Counted from the first letter of the stretch, positions 17,179-26,609 are shown. The stretch is DNA of 64,000 nt from JAFGRU01 sp963665915 (GCA_963665915.2 CAXXSG010000013.1:558001-622000); one strand, 5' to 3'. The notes: a model not told the origin generated them from the sequence alone. Made by a program: numbers and translations.

Positions 17179-19407
17179 ATGGCCAATAGAATGAATATTT
17201 CCACTATTCTGAAGCAAATTGCTTTTCTCCTGGGTCTTTTGTCACTGATTATGTGCGGTCCCGGTTTTGCGGCTCAAAAGCGGCACAGTTCACAGGGAAC
17301 TCCAGCGGCGGTTCCTGTGAGGCCTGTGGTGGAAAAGGTATGCGGCAAAAAAGTGATTGATCCCTATCGCTATATGGAGAATTTCGAGGACTCGGAAGTC
17401 ATGGCCTGGGTCAGGGCGCAGTCCGACTATGCCCGCTCGGTTCTCGACGGCATTGCCGGCAGGAAAGAGCTTCTCGATAAAATGCGGGAGTTTGACGGTC
17501 GTAGATCCGTTCGTGCCTATAACCTTCGTATCACGGAAAATGATCGTTATTTTTACCTCAAGCGGACGCCCGCCGACGAAACCGGCAAGCTTTTCGTCAG
17601 AGACAGCTTTCACGGTGCCGAAACTCTGCTTTTCGATCCTGCCGATTACGGCAAAAATAAGGATAAGCATTATGTCATCGGCACCATAGCACCCAATGAC
17701 GACGGCTCCAGACTGGCTCTTTCGGTCTTTCCCAATGGTTCCGAGGATGCTGTGCTGCTCATCATGGATGTGGATAAGAAGACTTTCTATCCCGAAAAGA
17801 TCGACCGTTCCCGTTTTGCCGGCCCCTCGTGGCTGCCCGATGGCAAAGCATTTCTCTACAACCGTCTCCGCCCGGCCGTTGCCGGTAGAAATCCCCAGTA
17901 TGACAGCGCGGCTTGGCTGCATAAAGTCGGTACCGAACCCTCAAAAGATAGGATGGTGTTTTCCAGGACCCTCAACCCGGAAGTGGACATGCGTCCGGAA
18001 GACATCCCACGGGTTGGCATTGACAAGGACAGCGGCTATCTTTTTGCCTTTATCTCTAATGTTGACCGGCGTCTGAATGCCTACTACGCCCCCATGGCCG
18101 AGCTTAAAAAGAAAGGAATCGCCTGGGAAAAGCTCTTTGTGCCGGAAGACGACGTTCATGACTTTGAGTTGACGGATAAGGATATCTATCTGCTCACCTC
18201 GAAGGACGCACCCGGATACAAAATTCTAAAAATGTCTTTGAAAAAACCCGATCTGAAACGTGCCGAGACCGTGGTTTCCCCTTTACCGGGCACCACCCTG
18301 AGCGGTTACGTCCTGACCAGAGACGGCATGTATTACACCCTGGCCAAAAACGGTGTGCGAGAAGAATTGTATTTTCAAGCCTACAGCAGTACGTCGCCAG
18401 AGAAAATCGAGCTTCCTTTTGACGCCGGAACCGTTGTGCTGTCGTCCAAAGGTTTTCGCTTTTCCGATGTCTGGACTGTTCTGGCGGGCTGGAGCCATGA
18501 TTTCCGCCGCTACCGTTTCGATCTCAAGACCCTGAAATTCCATGTCGAGACCATCTCTTCACCAGCCGAGTATCCGGAGTACGAGGACCTGATGGTCGAG
18601 GAGGTCATGCTTCTCTCCCACGATGGTGTGGAGGTTCCTTTCTCCCTCATCTATCGTAAGGGTCTGAAAAAAAACGGCAAAAACCCGGTGCTGATGTACG
18701 GTTACGGCGCCTACGGAAAATCCATGACACCCTTTTTCAGTCCGTCCCTTCTGCTCTGGACGTGGAAAGGAGGAGTACTTGCCATTCTGCACGTCAGGGG
18801 GGGCGGGGAGCTTGGCGATGAATGGCACACAGCCGGCATGAAAACCACCAAGCCCAATACCTGGAAGGACACCATCGCTTCGGCGGAATATCTGGTCAAG
18901 AATGGTTACACCTCTCCCGGCAAGGTCGTCCTCAACGGCGGCAGTGCGGGGGGGATTCTGGTGGGCATGGCCATGACCGAACAGCCCGATCTCTTTGCCG
19001 CGGGCATTCCGGAAGTCGGGCTCATGAATCCCTTGCGGGGAGAAGAGACGCCCAACGGTCCGGTCAACGTCCCGGAATTTGGTTCCGTAACCATTCCTAA
19101 TGAGTGCCGGGCGTTGCTGGCCATGGACCCGTACCTCAATATTCGTGACGGCGTGAAATACCCGGCAGCACTGATTACCGCCGGGCTTAACGACCCCAGG
19201 GTCGCAGCCTGGCAACCGGCGAAATTTGCTGCCCGTTTGCAGGCTGCCACAGGCTCACGCGAGCCGGTCCTTCTTTTTGTCAATTTCAAAGCCGGCCACG
19301 GCATTGGAAACACCAAGACTGTGGCTTTTGAGAGCCTTGCCGACGTTCTGAGTTTCGGGCTTTGGCAGGCCGGGCATGCAGATTTCCAGATCAAAAAGAA
19401 ACAATGA
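17179..19407 (+). CDS. Prolyl oligopeptidase family serine peptidase
   Basis: A 742-residue S9A-type peptidase with a signal peptide (about residues 1-34, ending GPGFAAQK), so it probably works in the periplasm on short peptides. The N-terminal part resembles the seven-bladed propeller: YRYMENFEDSEVMAWV is the usual first motif. The C-terminal alpha/beta hydrolase domain has the nucleophile serine in NGGSAGGILVG (about residue 590), the aspartate in GLNDPRVAAWQ (about 671) and the histidine in KAGHGIG (about 708). All three catalytic residues are present. The ATG follows GGGTGAG. It is a single-gene unit. Confidence 0.92.
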   Translation: MANRMNISTILKQIAFLLGLLSLIMCGPGFAAQKRHSSQGTPAAVPVRPVVEKVCGKKVIDPYRYMENFEDSEVMAWVRAQSDYARSVLDGIAGRKELLDKMREFDGRRSVRAYNLRITENDRYFYLKRTPADETGKLFVRDSFHGAETLLFDPADYGKNKDKHYVIGTIAPNDDGSRLALSVFPNGSEDAVLLIMDVDKKTFYPEKIDRSRFAGPSWLPDGKAFLYNRLRPAVAGRNPQYDSAAWLHKVGTEPSKDRMVFSRTLNPEVDMRPEDIPRVGIDKDSGYLFAFISNVDRRLNAYYAPMAELKKKGIAWEKLFVPEDDVHDFELTDKDIYLLTSKDAPGYKILKMSLKKPDLKRAETVVSPLPGTTLSGYVLTRDGMYYTLAKNGVREELYFQAYSSTSPEKIELPFDAGTVVLSSKGFRFSDVWTVLAGWSHDFRRYRFDLKTLKFHVETISSPAEYPEYEDLMVEEVMLLSHDGVEVPFSLIYRKGLKKNGKNPVLMYGYGAYGKSMTPFFSPSLLLWTWKGGVLAILHVRGGGELGDEWHTAGMKTTKPNTWKDTIASAEYLVKNGYTSPGKVVLNGGSAGGILVGMAMTEQPDLFAAGIPEVGLMNPLRGEETPNGPVNVPEFGSVTIPNECRALLAMDPYLNIRDGVKYPAALITAGLNDPRVAAWQPAKFAARLQAATGSREPVLLFVNFKAGHGIGNTKTVAFESLADVLSFGLWQAGHADFQIKKKQ

Positions 19408-19871
19408 CAACTTGCCGGCGCAACTGGGCCGGCTGAAACCGTTTTTGGGGCTTGACTCGTTGTCAGCAGGCACCGTTGTGACATTTACAGGGTAGATTGG
19501 CTTTCTTGTCTGGAGGTTTGAGTAGAATTCCGTCCCGTCATAAAAAGAGAGTTATCCTCCATGCGTTTTTGCAGGAGTTCTAACCGTTCGCGATCCAGTT
19601 CCATGATACTCAGGCCACGGTTGACGCTTAGGAGTGGGAGCGAGAAAGACGGATCCTTAGGCTAGGAAAATAGGCCAGGCCTGATGTGAAAAATATTCGG
19701 GGTAAGTCTTCTCCTGGCATCAACTTGCAACCCTGCAAGCCATTCACAGGCACAAATGATCAGAGAATGTGACGGTGACAAGAATGTCCTTTTTTTTCAT
19801 ACAATGGTTTCAATCCTCGCAAAACGTCCGCCTTTCATGCTGAAAAGAACGCCAGGGTATGAGAAGCAGGC
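19408..19871. other. 464-bp intergenic region between convergent genes
   Basis: Between the oligopeptidase and the M23 peptidase gene, which converge here. A GCCGGC-containing inverted repeat lies just after the oligopeptidase stop, near 19412-19432, but has no T run. No gene, RNA or known repeat is visible; an open frame starting at 19756 runs antisense into the peptidase gene and is rejected. Confidence 0.45.
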
Positions 19872-21200
19872 TCAACGCAAAGCGAAAGTTCTGGACGGAT
19901 GTTCCATCAGAGCGATAAGTTCAGCCACCTGCTGCTTGAATTGTTTGATTTTCCTTTTGGGTACGGAAGCCAACATGGGAATGGCAGCCTTGAGGGGATT
20001 GACCGGACGGCCTTTGACATGTAGCTCAAAATGGAGGTGTGGTCCGGTGGAACGTCCGGTATTGCCGGATAGAGCGATCCTTTCGCCACGCCGGACGCTC
20101 TGGCCACGTTTGACCAGGATGCGGTTCAGGTGCAGATAACGGGTCGCATAATGGCCGCCGTGTCGAATTTCAATATATTTTCCAGCAAAAGGATGATTCT
20201 CCACCCGCGTTACCCTGCCGTCACCCGTGGCCAGAACCGGCGTACCTACAGGCAAGGAAAAATCAACGCCATTGTGTGGTGCGATCCTCCCGGTGATCGG
20301 ATGGCGACGTGTCCGGCTGAAAGGGGAACTGACCCGAAAGCGATGTTGAGTGGGATAGCGGCGAAAGGCGCGGGCCAGGCTTTGGCCTTTGAGATCGTAG
20401 TAGTTGCCATCTTCAAACAAAAAAGCACTGTGCAAATGATGACGACGGATAATGCGCACGGCCTTGATGTAGCTCTGACCGGTAAATTGTCCCTCGACAA
20501 ACTCCTGGCTGCGCACTATTTGAAAACGATCTCCACCTCTGATATCGCGGGAAAAATTCAGCTTTTCTTTGAAAAGATCGGTAATTATAACGGTTTCCTG
20601 TTCGCTCAGGCCGGAGTTGATAGCTGAGATAAAAAAGTTGCCATTGATCTCGCCATCAATAACCTCCTGATACCAATCACCGGGGACGAGGATCTCCTCA
20701 TAGTCAAAGCTGTTGGCGTCAACGCGGTGATAGACGATGCGTTTACCGGGATGAACATACAGTTCCATCTTGAGGAGCTGGCGGGTTTTCTCATCCAAGG
20801 TAAAGGTAAGGATATTGTCCGGGCGTAAAATATCCAGGGCCAGCAGTTGCTCATCCGCCGCAACAATCTGGCACAAGGTGCCCTGGCTGATCTCAAAACG
20901 GTTAAATATCGCACTCAGATTGTCCCCAGTGGCAATCGTCCAGGTGCAAATGTGATCAGGTTCAGATGCTGCGGGCGTTGATGGCGGCTTAACTTCCCCA
21001 TCGGCATTGGACGTTTGTAGTTTTTGCGAACCTGGCGGTGAGGCTGAGAGCGGTTCGGGAACAGGTGTCTTTTGAAAGCAGGATTGGGAGAGACAGGAAA
21101 TGGTCAAAACCACCACTACCAGCAAAAATGCCAATAGCCATCGACGGTTCGGAGGTTGTTCCCGCATTCGGTTGTGCAGTGGTTTCCATCTCGAAATCAT
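19872..21200 (-). CDS. M23 family metallopeptidase, MepM-like
   Basis: A predicted murein DD-endopeptidase of about 440 residues. One N-terminal membrane segment (RRWLLAFLLVVVVLTISCL) anchors it towards the periplasm. A LysM/OapA-like region follows (CTWTIATGDNLSAIFNRFEI), then a long linker domain, then the zinc domain with HNGVDFSLPVGTPV and GPHLHFELHVKG, which provide the H-x3-D and H-x-H ligands, plus RYLHLN. These domains match MepM, which cuts peptide cross-links to allow wall growth. The start is uncertain: ATG at 21200 or TTG at 21209, with a TATAAT sequence directly upstream. Confidence 0.9.
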   Translation of the reverse strand: MISRWKPLHNRMREQPPNRRWLLAFLLVVVVLTISCLSQSCFQKTPVPEPLSASPPGSQKLQTSNADGEVKPPSTPAASEPDHICTWTIATGDNLSAIFNRFEISQGTLCQIVAADEQLLALDILRPDNILTFTLDEKTRQLLKMELYVHPGKRIVYHRVDANSFDYEEILVPGDWYQEVIDGEINGNFFISAINSGLSEQETVIITDLFKEKLNFSRDIRGGDRFQIVRSQEFVEGQFTGQSYIKAVRIIRRHHLHSAFLFEDGNYYDLKGQSLARAFRRYPTQHRFRVSSPFSRTRRHPITGRIAPHNGVDFSLPVGTPVLATGDGRVTRVENHPFAGKYIEIRHGGHYATRYLHLNRILVKRGQSVRRGERIALSGNTGRSTGPHLHFELHVKGRPVNPLKAAIPMLASVPKRKIKQFKQQVAELIALMEHPSRTFALR

Positions 21201-21543
21201 ATTACACAATTATAGCGGCACCTCTTTCGCAGAATATTGGCGGAGAGGATGGTGAAAATTTTGACTGGTGGCGGGGAGGATGGTTTTTCCAAAAGTCATC
21301 AAACCCCGGCAGGTCATTGGGTTACCGGTAATATCTTTGGAACTGGACCGTATCTTAACCAAAAGATGAGGAACTTGAAAGCACAAATGGCGCCAAAACA
21401 GTGCAAAACAAGTTGCTTCTCGTTCAATTCGTTCTCAAAATTCGCCAACTCAAAATTTATATCTAATAAGGCATAAAATTAATCCATATTTTTTTTAATA
21501 TATGTTGATTTTATGCTTAATTCGAGAAAAAAGGGTTGTAAAA

Positions 21544-21669
21544 ATGGAGCTCGGGAGAATGCAGAAAGTCACCTCGCCAAAAAATTCCCGGGCGAATACT
21601 GAAACCCACTATCTATCAGACACAGAAATGGCCCATCCGAAAATTGGTCGGGCCGTTTGTTATTTTTGA
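21544..21669 (+). CDS. Possible 41-residue small protein
   Basis: An ATG preceded by AAGGG opens a frame of 41 codons ending at TGA 21667-21669. The product is polar (it ends AHPKIGRAVCYF), has no membrane segment, and I know no homologue. Its 3' end coincides with a hairpin and T run typical of a terminator, which is the main reason to list it. It may equally be the end of a non-coding RNA. Confidence 0.28.
   Translation: MELGRMQKVTSPKNSRANTETHYLSDTEMAHPKIGRAVCYF
21626..21667 (+). terminator. Rho-independent terminator, plus strand
   Basis: Arms AAATGGCCC and GGGCCGTTT pair with a single mismatch and are followed by GTTATTTTT on the plus strand. No established plus-strand gene lies upstream for more than 1.8 kb, so it must serve an unannotated transcript. 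Confidence 0.65.
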
Positions 21670-21896
21670 GGGCTTTGAATGGAATTTACCCTGGCCGGAG
21701 TTCCTATAAACCAGGGGTCTGGTACACACTTCAAATCAGCCAATTATCAACCCCCCAAACAAAGTGACATAACTTCTGAGACAGTTTGCAGGATGAGGTT
21801 GAGGTGACAACCTCTTTGACACCTACTGCAAATAGCTGGTTTTTTTTTGACAAAACTGATCAGGTTGTGCCGGAAGATCGGGGCAGAACAGCAAAT

Positions 21897-21927
21897 AAAA
21901 AAAAGCCCTTTCCGACGAAGGGCTTTT
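21897..21927 (-). terminator. Rho-independent terminator, minus strand
   Basis: AAAAGCCCTT and AAGGGCTTTT form a perfect ten-base stem around a seven-base loop, followed on the minus strand by a T run of eight. It lies 55 bp after the stop of the 49-residue gene at 21983-22132. Confidence 0.88.
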
Positions 21928-21982
21928 AAAATGTATAGCAATAAACTCTCTTTTTTCAGAAGAGAGGGAATAGTTAGTCGTG

Positions 21983-22132
21983 TCAGTAGGCTTGGGGTTT
22001 TTCCGAGCCAATAATCATGTTGTTGTGGTAAATCCTGTGAGGACGAAGTATTGTCTGGAGCTCTTTTCCTTCCTCTTGGGGTTCTTCTGTGACCTGAAAT
22101 TTTTCTTTGTGAGCGAGATTGGATGAGGCCAT
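21983..22132 (-). CDS. Small 49-residue protein of unknown function
   Basis: A short gene with a complete expression unit: TATAAT at about -25, a CAGGAG ribosome site eight bases before the ATG at 22132, 49 codons, TGA, and a strong terminator 55 bp on. The product is hydrophilic, with a Glu-rich centre (EEPQEEGKELQ) followed by a TILRPHRIYHNNMI stretch, and has no signal peptide or membrane helix. I recognise no family. The clear signals on both sides are why I believe it is real. Confidence 0.62.
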   Translation of the reverse strand: MASSNLAHKEKFQVTEEPQEEGKELQTILRPHRIYHNNMIIGSEKPQAY

Positions 22133-22225
22133 AAATGTCTCCTGTTGTCTATTATATCGCGATCTGAAATTCCCATAACTCAGGATAAATCGGATACTGT
22201 TTGTCAGATTAAATGCTAATTACCG

Positions 22226-22252
22226 AAAAAAAGAGGGGAAAGGCCCCCTCAA
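22226..22252 (-). terminator. Rho-independent terminator, minus strand
   Basis: GAGGGG and CCCCTC arms are followed on the minus strand by CTTTTTTTC. It is the second possible stop for the 121-residue gene and lies just before the promoter region of the 49-residue gene. Confidence 0.7.
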
Positions 22253-22372
22253 AAACAAACTGCATTAAAAAAAATAGTTGGCAGGTTTATATCCAATGGT
22301 TTTAAAGGATGCAAAGAAAAAAATATTATTTTTTAAAAAGAAAAATTTCCTAATTAGGACCAGAAACAAGAA

Positions 22373-22405
22373 AGGGCCATTTGATCTGGTGATCGAAATG
22401 GCCCT
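22373..22405. terminator. Perfect hairpin after the 121-residue gene
   Basis: AGGGCCATTT and AAATGGCCCT pair perfectly around a 13-base loop. T-rich sequence follows on both strands, so it can act as a bidirectional terminator; it lies 86 bp after the stop at 22491. Confidence 0.7.
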
Positions 22406-22490
22406 GATTTTCTCTTTAAATTTTTTTCGCAGCTGTAAGGGTCAACTTGGTGTCTGAAAACCAGTACTCTTTGAAATTTTCTTTATGCGC

Positions 22491-22856
22491 TTAACTGGCA
22501 GGGCGCCAGGCTGAAACTCCGTAATAAGCTGCCACTATCGAAGTTAAGAAGCCTCCAAGCCAGGAGAACAATGTCTGATTTCCTTTAATTGACTCGAGAA
22601 TTGTTGAACTGCTCATTCCATCAATAAATGCTCCTAAAAACAAAAAACCTAAAGAGGCAACCAGAGAGTACAGAGCAACGTATGCCATTAGCCTTCTGTT
22701 TTTAAAACGCTCTTTCGAGTAAAGTATCAGAGCTGTTTTGTCCTGGTCTGAGAGATTCTGATTTTCAGCGATCTCAATCATTATTATCAATGGATCCCTA
22801 CCCGCTTCAGGGTCTTTCGCAACTTTAACGGGCACCACAGATGATGAGCTTGGCAT
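22491..22856 (-). CDS. Small membrane protein of unknown function
   Basis: A 121-residue protein with a soluble N-terminal half (about residues 1-55, ending in a basic KERFKNRRL patch) and two hydrophobic helices, LMAYVALYSLVASLGFLFLG and a C-terminal SWLGGFLTSIVAAYYG. The layout suggests an inner-membrane protein with a cytoplasmic N-terminal domain. An AGGAGG ribosome site seven bases before the ATG supports it. I recognise no family; a gene of phage or island origin is possible in this AT-rich stretch. Confidence 0.68.
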   Translation of the reverse strand: MPSSSSVVPVKVAKDPEAGRDPLIIMIEIAENQNLSDQDKTALILYSKERFKNRRLMAYVALYSLVASLGFLFLGAFIDGMSSSTILESIKGNQTLFSWLGGFLTSIVAAYYGVSAWRPAS

Positions 22857-23146
22857 AATGATTCCTCCTGTTTTAAGGCCGACTATCCCAATAATTAATT
22901 GTTTTTTAAGACTTTAACCCTCTTTTGTCTCCTGTCAATAATAATTGCCGGTGCTGTATTGGTGGTGGACGCTCTTCGTGTCTGATAAGGCTCTTCAGAT
23001 TTTTTGGGCGAATCGAAGACAGCGGGATAGAGCTACGTCAATAACTGGTGGAAAACTTTGGCCGGTATTAGTATGATGTCAGCCGTTTTCATCAATCTCG
23101 GAAGACAAAGTCCGTTTTTACTTTCGAAATCAGTTGAGTGTATTTC

Positions 23147-23872
23147 ATGACTAAAGACAACCTTTACTCAGGGGAAATTGATCCTGTTCCTCCTTTTGAG
23201 TTCAATGAGGAGGTGGTCAGGATTTTTAACGATATGATCCGGCGGTCCGTCCCCTTTTATGGGGAAATCATCCGTCGTCAGGCCCAACTGGCGGCCCGTT
23301 TTTACCAGTCCGGAACCGAGGTTTATGATCTTGGCTGTTCCAACGGAAATTTTGGGACCTGCTTTTTGGAGGTCATGCAAGACAACTCTTTTGCAATGGT
23401 GGCGGTGGATAATTCAGCTCCCATGCTGGAGGCGTATACAAAACGTCTGGAAGAAAGAAAAGAGACCCGCATCCAACTACTTCATGCCAAGATTGAAGAC
23501 GTCCAAATGCGCGAAGCCTCGGTGATTGTACTCAACCTAACCCTCCAGTTTCTTTCTCCGTCCTGTCGCGACGCCCTGCTTGAAAAAATCCATTTCGTTT
23601 TGAGACCTGGCGGCATTCTGCTTCTGACGGAAAAAGTCATTCATCAGGATGAAGACATGTCGCAACTCCAGCAGGCTTTCTATTACGCTTTTAAAAAAGA
23701 TCAGGGCTACTCACAGCTTGAAATCAGCCAGAAACGGGAAGCCCTTGAAAACGTGCTGATCCCTGAAACATTGGAGAATCACCTCACCCGTCTGCGGGGA
23801 TCAGGTTTCAGCAAGATCGATATCTGGATGAAATGGTTTAATTTTGCTTCCTTGATCGCGGTTAAGGACTGA
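23147..23872 (+). CDS. cmoA: Carboxy-S-adenosylmethionine synthase CmoA
   Basis: CmoA turns S-adenosylmethionine and prephenate into carboxy-SAM, the donor for 5-carboxymethoxyuridine at tRNA position 34. It is a class I methyltransferase fold: VYDLGCSNGNFG is the SAM loop and PGGILLLTEKVIH a later strand, and the family opening with FNEEVVRIFNDMIRRSVPFY is intact. About 241 residues from ATG 23147; GTG at 23138 would add three. The cmoB gene follows five bases later, confirming the pathway. Confidence 0.95.
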   Translation: MTKDNLYSGEIDPVPPFEFNEEVVRIFNDMIRRSVPFYGEIIRRQAQLAARFYQSGTEVYDLGCSNGNFGTCFLEVMQDNSFAMVAVDNSAPMLEAYTKRLEERKETRIQLLHAKIEDVQMREASVIVLNLTLQFLSPSCRDALLEKIHFVLRPGGILLLTEKVIHQDEDMSQLQQAFYYAFKKDQGYSQLEISQKREALENVLIPETLENHLTRLRGSGFSKIDIWMKWFNFASLIAVKD

Positions 23873-23877
23873 CTTTC

Positions 23878-24852
23878 ATGCGAAAAATCCTCCAGGATGC
23901 TGAAAAGCTTGGTTTGCAAAATTATGGTGAAGATCTGACCCGGCTGATTGAAAAAAAAGAGAAGTGGATTCATCAGGTCGACATCAAGGGGCGAAGATAT
24001 CTCAATACATTCGCCACACTGCCGTCGCTGAAACCCTCCTCTCTTGATCTGGGGGCTCGTCAGGTCAGGATTGGAGAAGAAAAAGATCTGGACGTGACCC
24101 AGCGCGAGCTCCTCCAAGCTGCCCTGGTGGATTACATGCCCTGGCGCAAGGGACCCTTCACGGTTTTCGGGATCGATATCGACAGCGAATGGATCTCATG
24201 GTTGAAGTGGGAGCGGCTCAAAGGGCATATGGCCCCCCTTCATGGACGCCGGATACTCGATGTTGGAAGCAGCAACGGCTATTATATGTTCCGTATGGCC
24301 GCGTCAGAGCCGGAAATGATCTTGGGCGTGGAGCCTTACCTGACTTTTTATTTTCAGTACCGACTTCTCAACCATTATGCCTGTCTTGGGAACTTTTACG
24401 GTATTCCGGCGAAACTGGGTGAAATGCCTTTAATAAGGAGGTATTTCGATTCGGTATTTTTCATGGGAGTTCTCTACCACCACCGTGCTCCCCATGATGC
24501 CCTCAGGCATATCCGGGAGATGCTGAGGCCGGGCGGGGAGCTTATCCTGGAAACCCTGGTGATAGAAAATAAGGAGGATGTGGCCCTCTCTCCCAAAGAC
24601 CGTTATGGGAAAATGAACAACGTCTATTTCCTCCCTTCAATCCCCTGTCTGATGAACTGGCTTTCCCGCTCCGGCTTTACCGATATTCGCTGTATCGATG
24701 TTTCTCCAACCACATCCCGGGAACAGCGTAAGACGGAGTGGATCCAAACCGAATCTCTGGACGATTTTCTCGACCCCGATGATCCCACCCGGACCGTGGA
24801 GGGGTATCCGGCGCCTGTCCGTGCCATTGTTATTGCCAACACCAAAGGATAG
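23878..24852 (+). CDS. cmoB: tRNA U34 carboxymethyltransferase CmoB
   Basis: CmoB moves the carboxymethyl group from carboxy-SAM to 5-hydroxyuridine at the wobble base of tRNAs reading NNU/NNG codons. A helical N-terminal part (1-90) precedes the methyltransferase fold, with GRRILDVGSSNGYYMFRM as SAM loop (about residues 121-138) and the SVFFMGVLYHHRAP motif (about 200) typical of CmoB. At 324 residues it is full length. It forms a two-gene operon with cmoA. Confidence 0.95.
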   Translation: MRKILQDAEKLGLQNYGEDLTRLIEKKEKWIHQVDIKGRRYLNTFATLPSLKPSSLDLGARQVRIGEEKDLDVTQRELLQAALVDYMPWRKGPFTVFGIDIDSEWISWLKWERLKGHMAPLHGRRILDVGSSNGYYMFRMAASEPEMILGVEPYLTFYFQYRLLNHYACLGNFYGIPAKLGEMPLIRRYFDSVFFMGVLYHHRAPHDALRHIREMLRPGGELILETLVIENKEDVALSPKDRYGKMNNVYFLPSIPCLMNWLSRSGFTDIRCIDVSPTTSREQRKTEWIQTESLDDFLDPDDPTRTVEGYPAPVRAIVIANTKG

Positions 24853-25220
24853 GCTCCCGGCCGCTGAATTCAGCTAGGTCGGGCAATTTATATCAAACAT
24901 AAAGATTTTTATTTATTGAGCTAACCATCTGAAATTATTTGATTTAGATTGATTGTTAAAACAACATTGCTCCTCCAAGTTTGATTTTTTTTAAAAAACT
25001 AAATATAATGTAAAAACCTCATCCGGCAGGGTGTCCCAATTCTCCTGCCTCCATTTCTCTCTCCACACATCAGTTTTACCCAGGACCGTCTCAACATACT
25101 TATTTCCCGGGCTGTTGAAAACAATGGCAGCTTGTCGCTATCTTTTTCTTAAGTGGCCTGGAACCAGTTGTTTTTGTTGATTTTATTTAAAGGGAGACGT
25201 TTCAAAGAAAGAGAGGAACC
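24853..25220. other. 368-bp intergenic region
   Basis: AT-rich sequence between cmoB and the KamA-like gene. I see no hairpin terminator and no RNA gene. The last 20 bases hold the AGAGAGGAACC ribosome site of the next gene. Confidence 0.45.
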
Positions 25221-26609
25221 ATGATTAATCAAAGAAACGCCAGGAATCCAGGACGGATCATGGCATATTCTCCTCTTTGGCAGAAAGCGTTCAGAGTTTT
25301 TTCCGAACAGCATATTGATCAACTTCAACCACTTCGCCAACTCTCTGAAGAGCAGCGCTTTGCCATGAAAGTGGTGGCGAAGGTTCTACCGTTTCGGGTA
25401 AATCAATATGTCATCGAGGAGCTGATTGATTGGGAGAATATACCGCATGACCCCATATTTCAACTGACTTTCCCGCAGAAGGAGATGCTGGAACCGCACC
25501 ATTTCGATCACATCGCAGGATTGATACGGCGCGGGTCTTCAGAAAAAAATATTCGCGAAGCCGCCTTCCGGATTCATCAGGAGTTGAATCACCATCCGGC
25601 GGATCAGGCAACCCTGAACGTGCCGGTTCTTGATGGCATTTCCCTGCAGGGAATGCAGCACAAATATGAGCGGACGGTCTTGTTTTTTCCCAGTCAGGGG
25701 CAGACCTGCCACTCTTTTTGTACGTACTGTTTCCGCTGGCCCCAGTTCGTCGGGGACAATGCCTTGAGATTTTCATGCAAGGAAACCAGCCACCTGCTGG
25801 CCTACCTGAAACAGCATAGGGAAGTGACGGACCTCTTGATTACAGGGGGAGACCCCATGGTTATGCGAACAGAGAGTCTCGGCAAGATACTGGAGCCGTT
25901 GCTTGCTCCTGAATATGACCATATAGAGTCGATTCGGTTCGGCACCAAGGCCCTTTCGTTCTGGCCCTACCGTTTTTTCGGAGACAAAGACTCTGGTGAC
26001 CTGTTGCGGTTGTTTGAAAAACTTGTCCAGGCGAACAAGCATGTAGCGATCATGGCTCATGTCAGTCATGGGAATGAGTTGAGGACAAGCGCGGCTGTGG
26101 AAGCCTTAAATAGAATTCAATCAACGGGGGCGGTTATTCGCAGTCAGTCACCGGTCCTCAACCACATCAATGCGGATCCGGATATCTGGGCCGATATGTG
26201 GCAAAATCAGGTGCGGCTCGGGATCATTCCATATTACATGTTTATGGCCCGTGATACAGGCAGTTGCCGTCATTTCGAGATACCGATTGTCCAGGCCCTA
26301 GATGTTTATCAGAAAGCGATCAAAAAGCTTTCCGGTCTGGCACGAAAAGCCCGTGGACCATCCATGAGCGCTGGGCCCGGAAAAGTGGAAGTCCAGGGAG
26401 TTGCAGAGGTCAAGGGGGAAAAAGTATTTGTTCTGCGTTTCCTCCAGTCCCGCAATCCGGACTGGGTGGATCGGCCCTTTTTTGCCAAGTATGATACCAG
26501 GGCATCATGGTTGGATGATCTAAAGCCGGCTTTTGGGGAGGACTGTTTCTTCTTTGAGGAAGAATACGAGGCCATGAGGACTGAAGCCGAAGGTCAGGGG
26601 CCTTGTTGA
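25221..26609 (+). CDS. KamA family radical SAM protein
   Basis: A 462-residue radical SAM enzyme related to lysine 2,3-aminomutase. The cluster motif is QTCHSFCTYCFRWPQF (C-x3-C-x2-C, about residues 158-165), followed by the LLITGGDPMVM motif usual for the aminomutase family, and MAHVSHGNELR further on. The N-terminal 100 residues resemble KamA (FRVNQYVIEELIDWENIPHDP, in part). The C-terminal arm differs from true lysine aminomutase, so the substrate, lysine or another amino acid, is not settled. A GAGAGGAACC site precedes the ATG. A zinc-ribbon gene follows at 170 bp. Confidence 0.82.
   Translation: MINQRNARNPGRIMAYSPLWQKAFRVFSEQHIDQLQPLRQLSEEQRFAMKVVAKVLPFRVNQYVIEELIDWENIPHDPIFQLTFPQKEMLEPHHFDHIAGLIRRGSSEKNIREAAFRIHQELNHHPADQATLNVPVLDGISLQGMQHKYERTVLFFPSQGQTCHSFCTYCFRWPQFVGDNALRFSCKETSHLLAYLKQHREVTDLLITGGDPMVMRTESLGKILEPLLAPEYDHIESIRFGTKALSFWPYRFFGDKDSGDLLRLFEKLVQANKHVAIMAHVSHGNELRTSAAVEALNRIQSTGAVIRSQSPVLNHINADPDIWADMWQNQVRLGIIPYYMFMARDTGSCRHFEIPIVQALDVYQKAIKKLSGLARKARGPSMSAGPGKVEVQGVAEVKGEKVFVLRFLQSRNPDWVDRPFFAKYDTRASWLDDLKPAFGEDCFFFEEEYEAMRTEAEGQGPC

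Larger units (their letters stand above)
21201..21982. other. AT-rich intergenic region with orphan terminator
   Basis: This region is richer in A and T than its neighbours. It contains a plus-strand terminator at 21626-21667, a minus-strand terminator at 21897-21927, and a possible 41-codon plus-strand frame at 21544-21669. No other gene is supported. Confidence 0.5.
22133..22490. other. Intergenic region with two hairpins
   Basis: AT-rich sequence between the 49-residue gene and the 121-residue gene, both on the minus strand. It contains terminator-like hairpins at 22226-22252 and 22373-22405 and a TATAAT near 22155 for the downstream small gene. Confidence 0.5.

Noticed and set aside
21747..21941. 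64-codon minus-strand frame through the terminator at 21897
   Set aside because: It would begin upstream of and read through a perfect terminator hairpin; the product is low-complexity.
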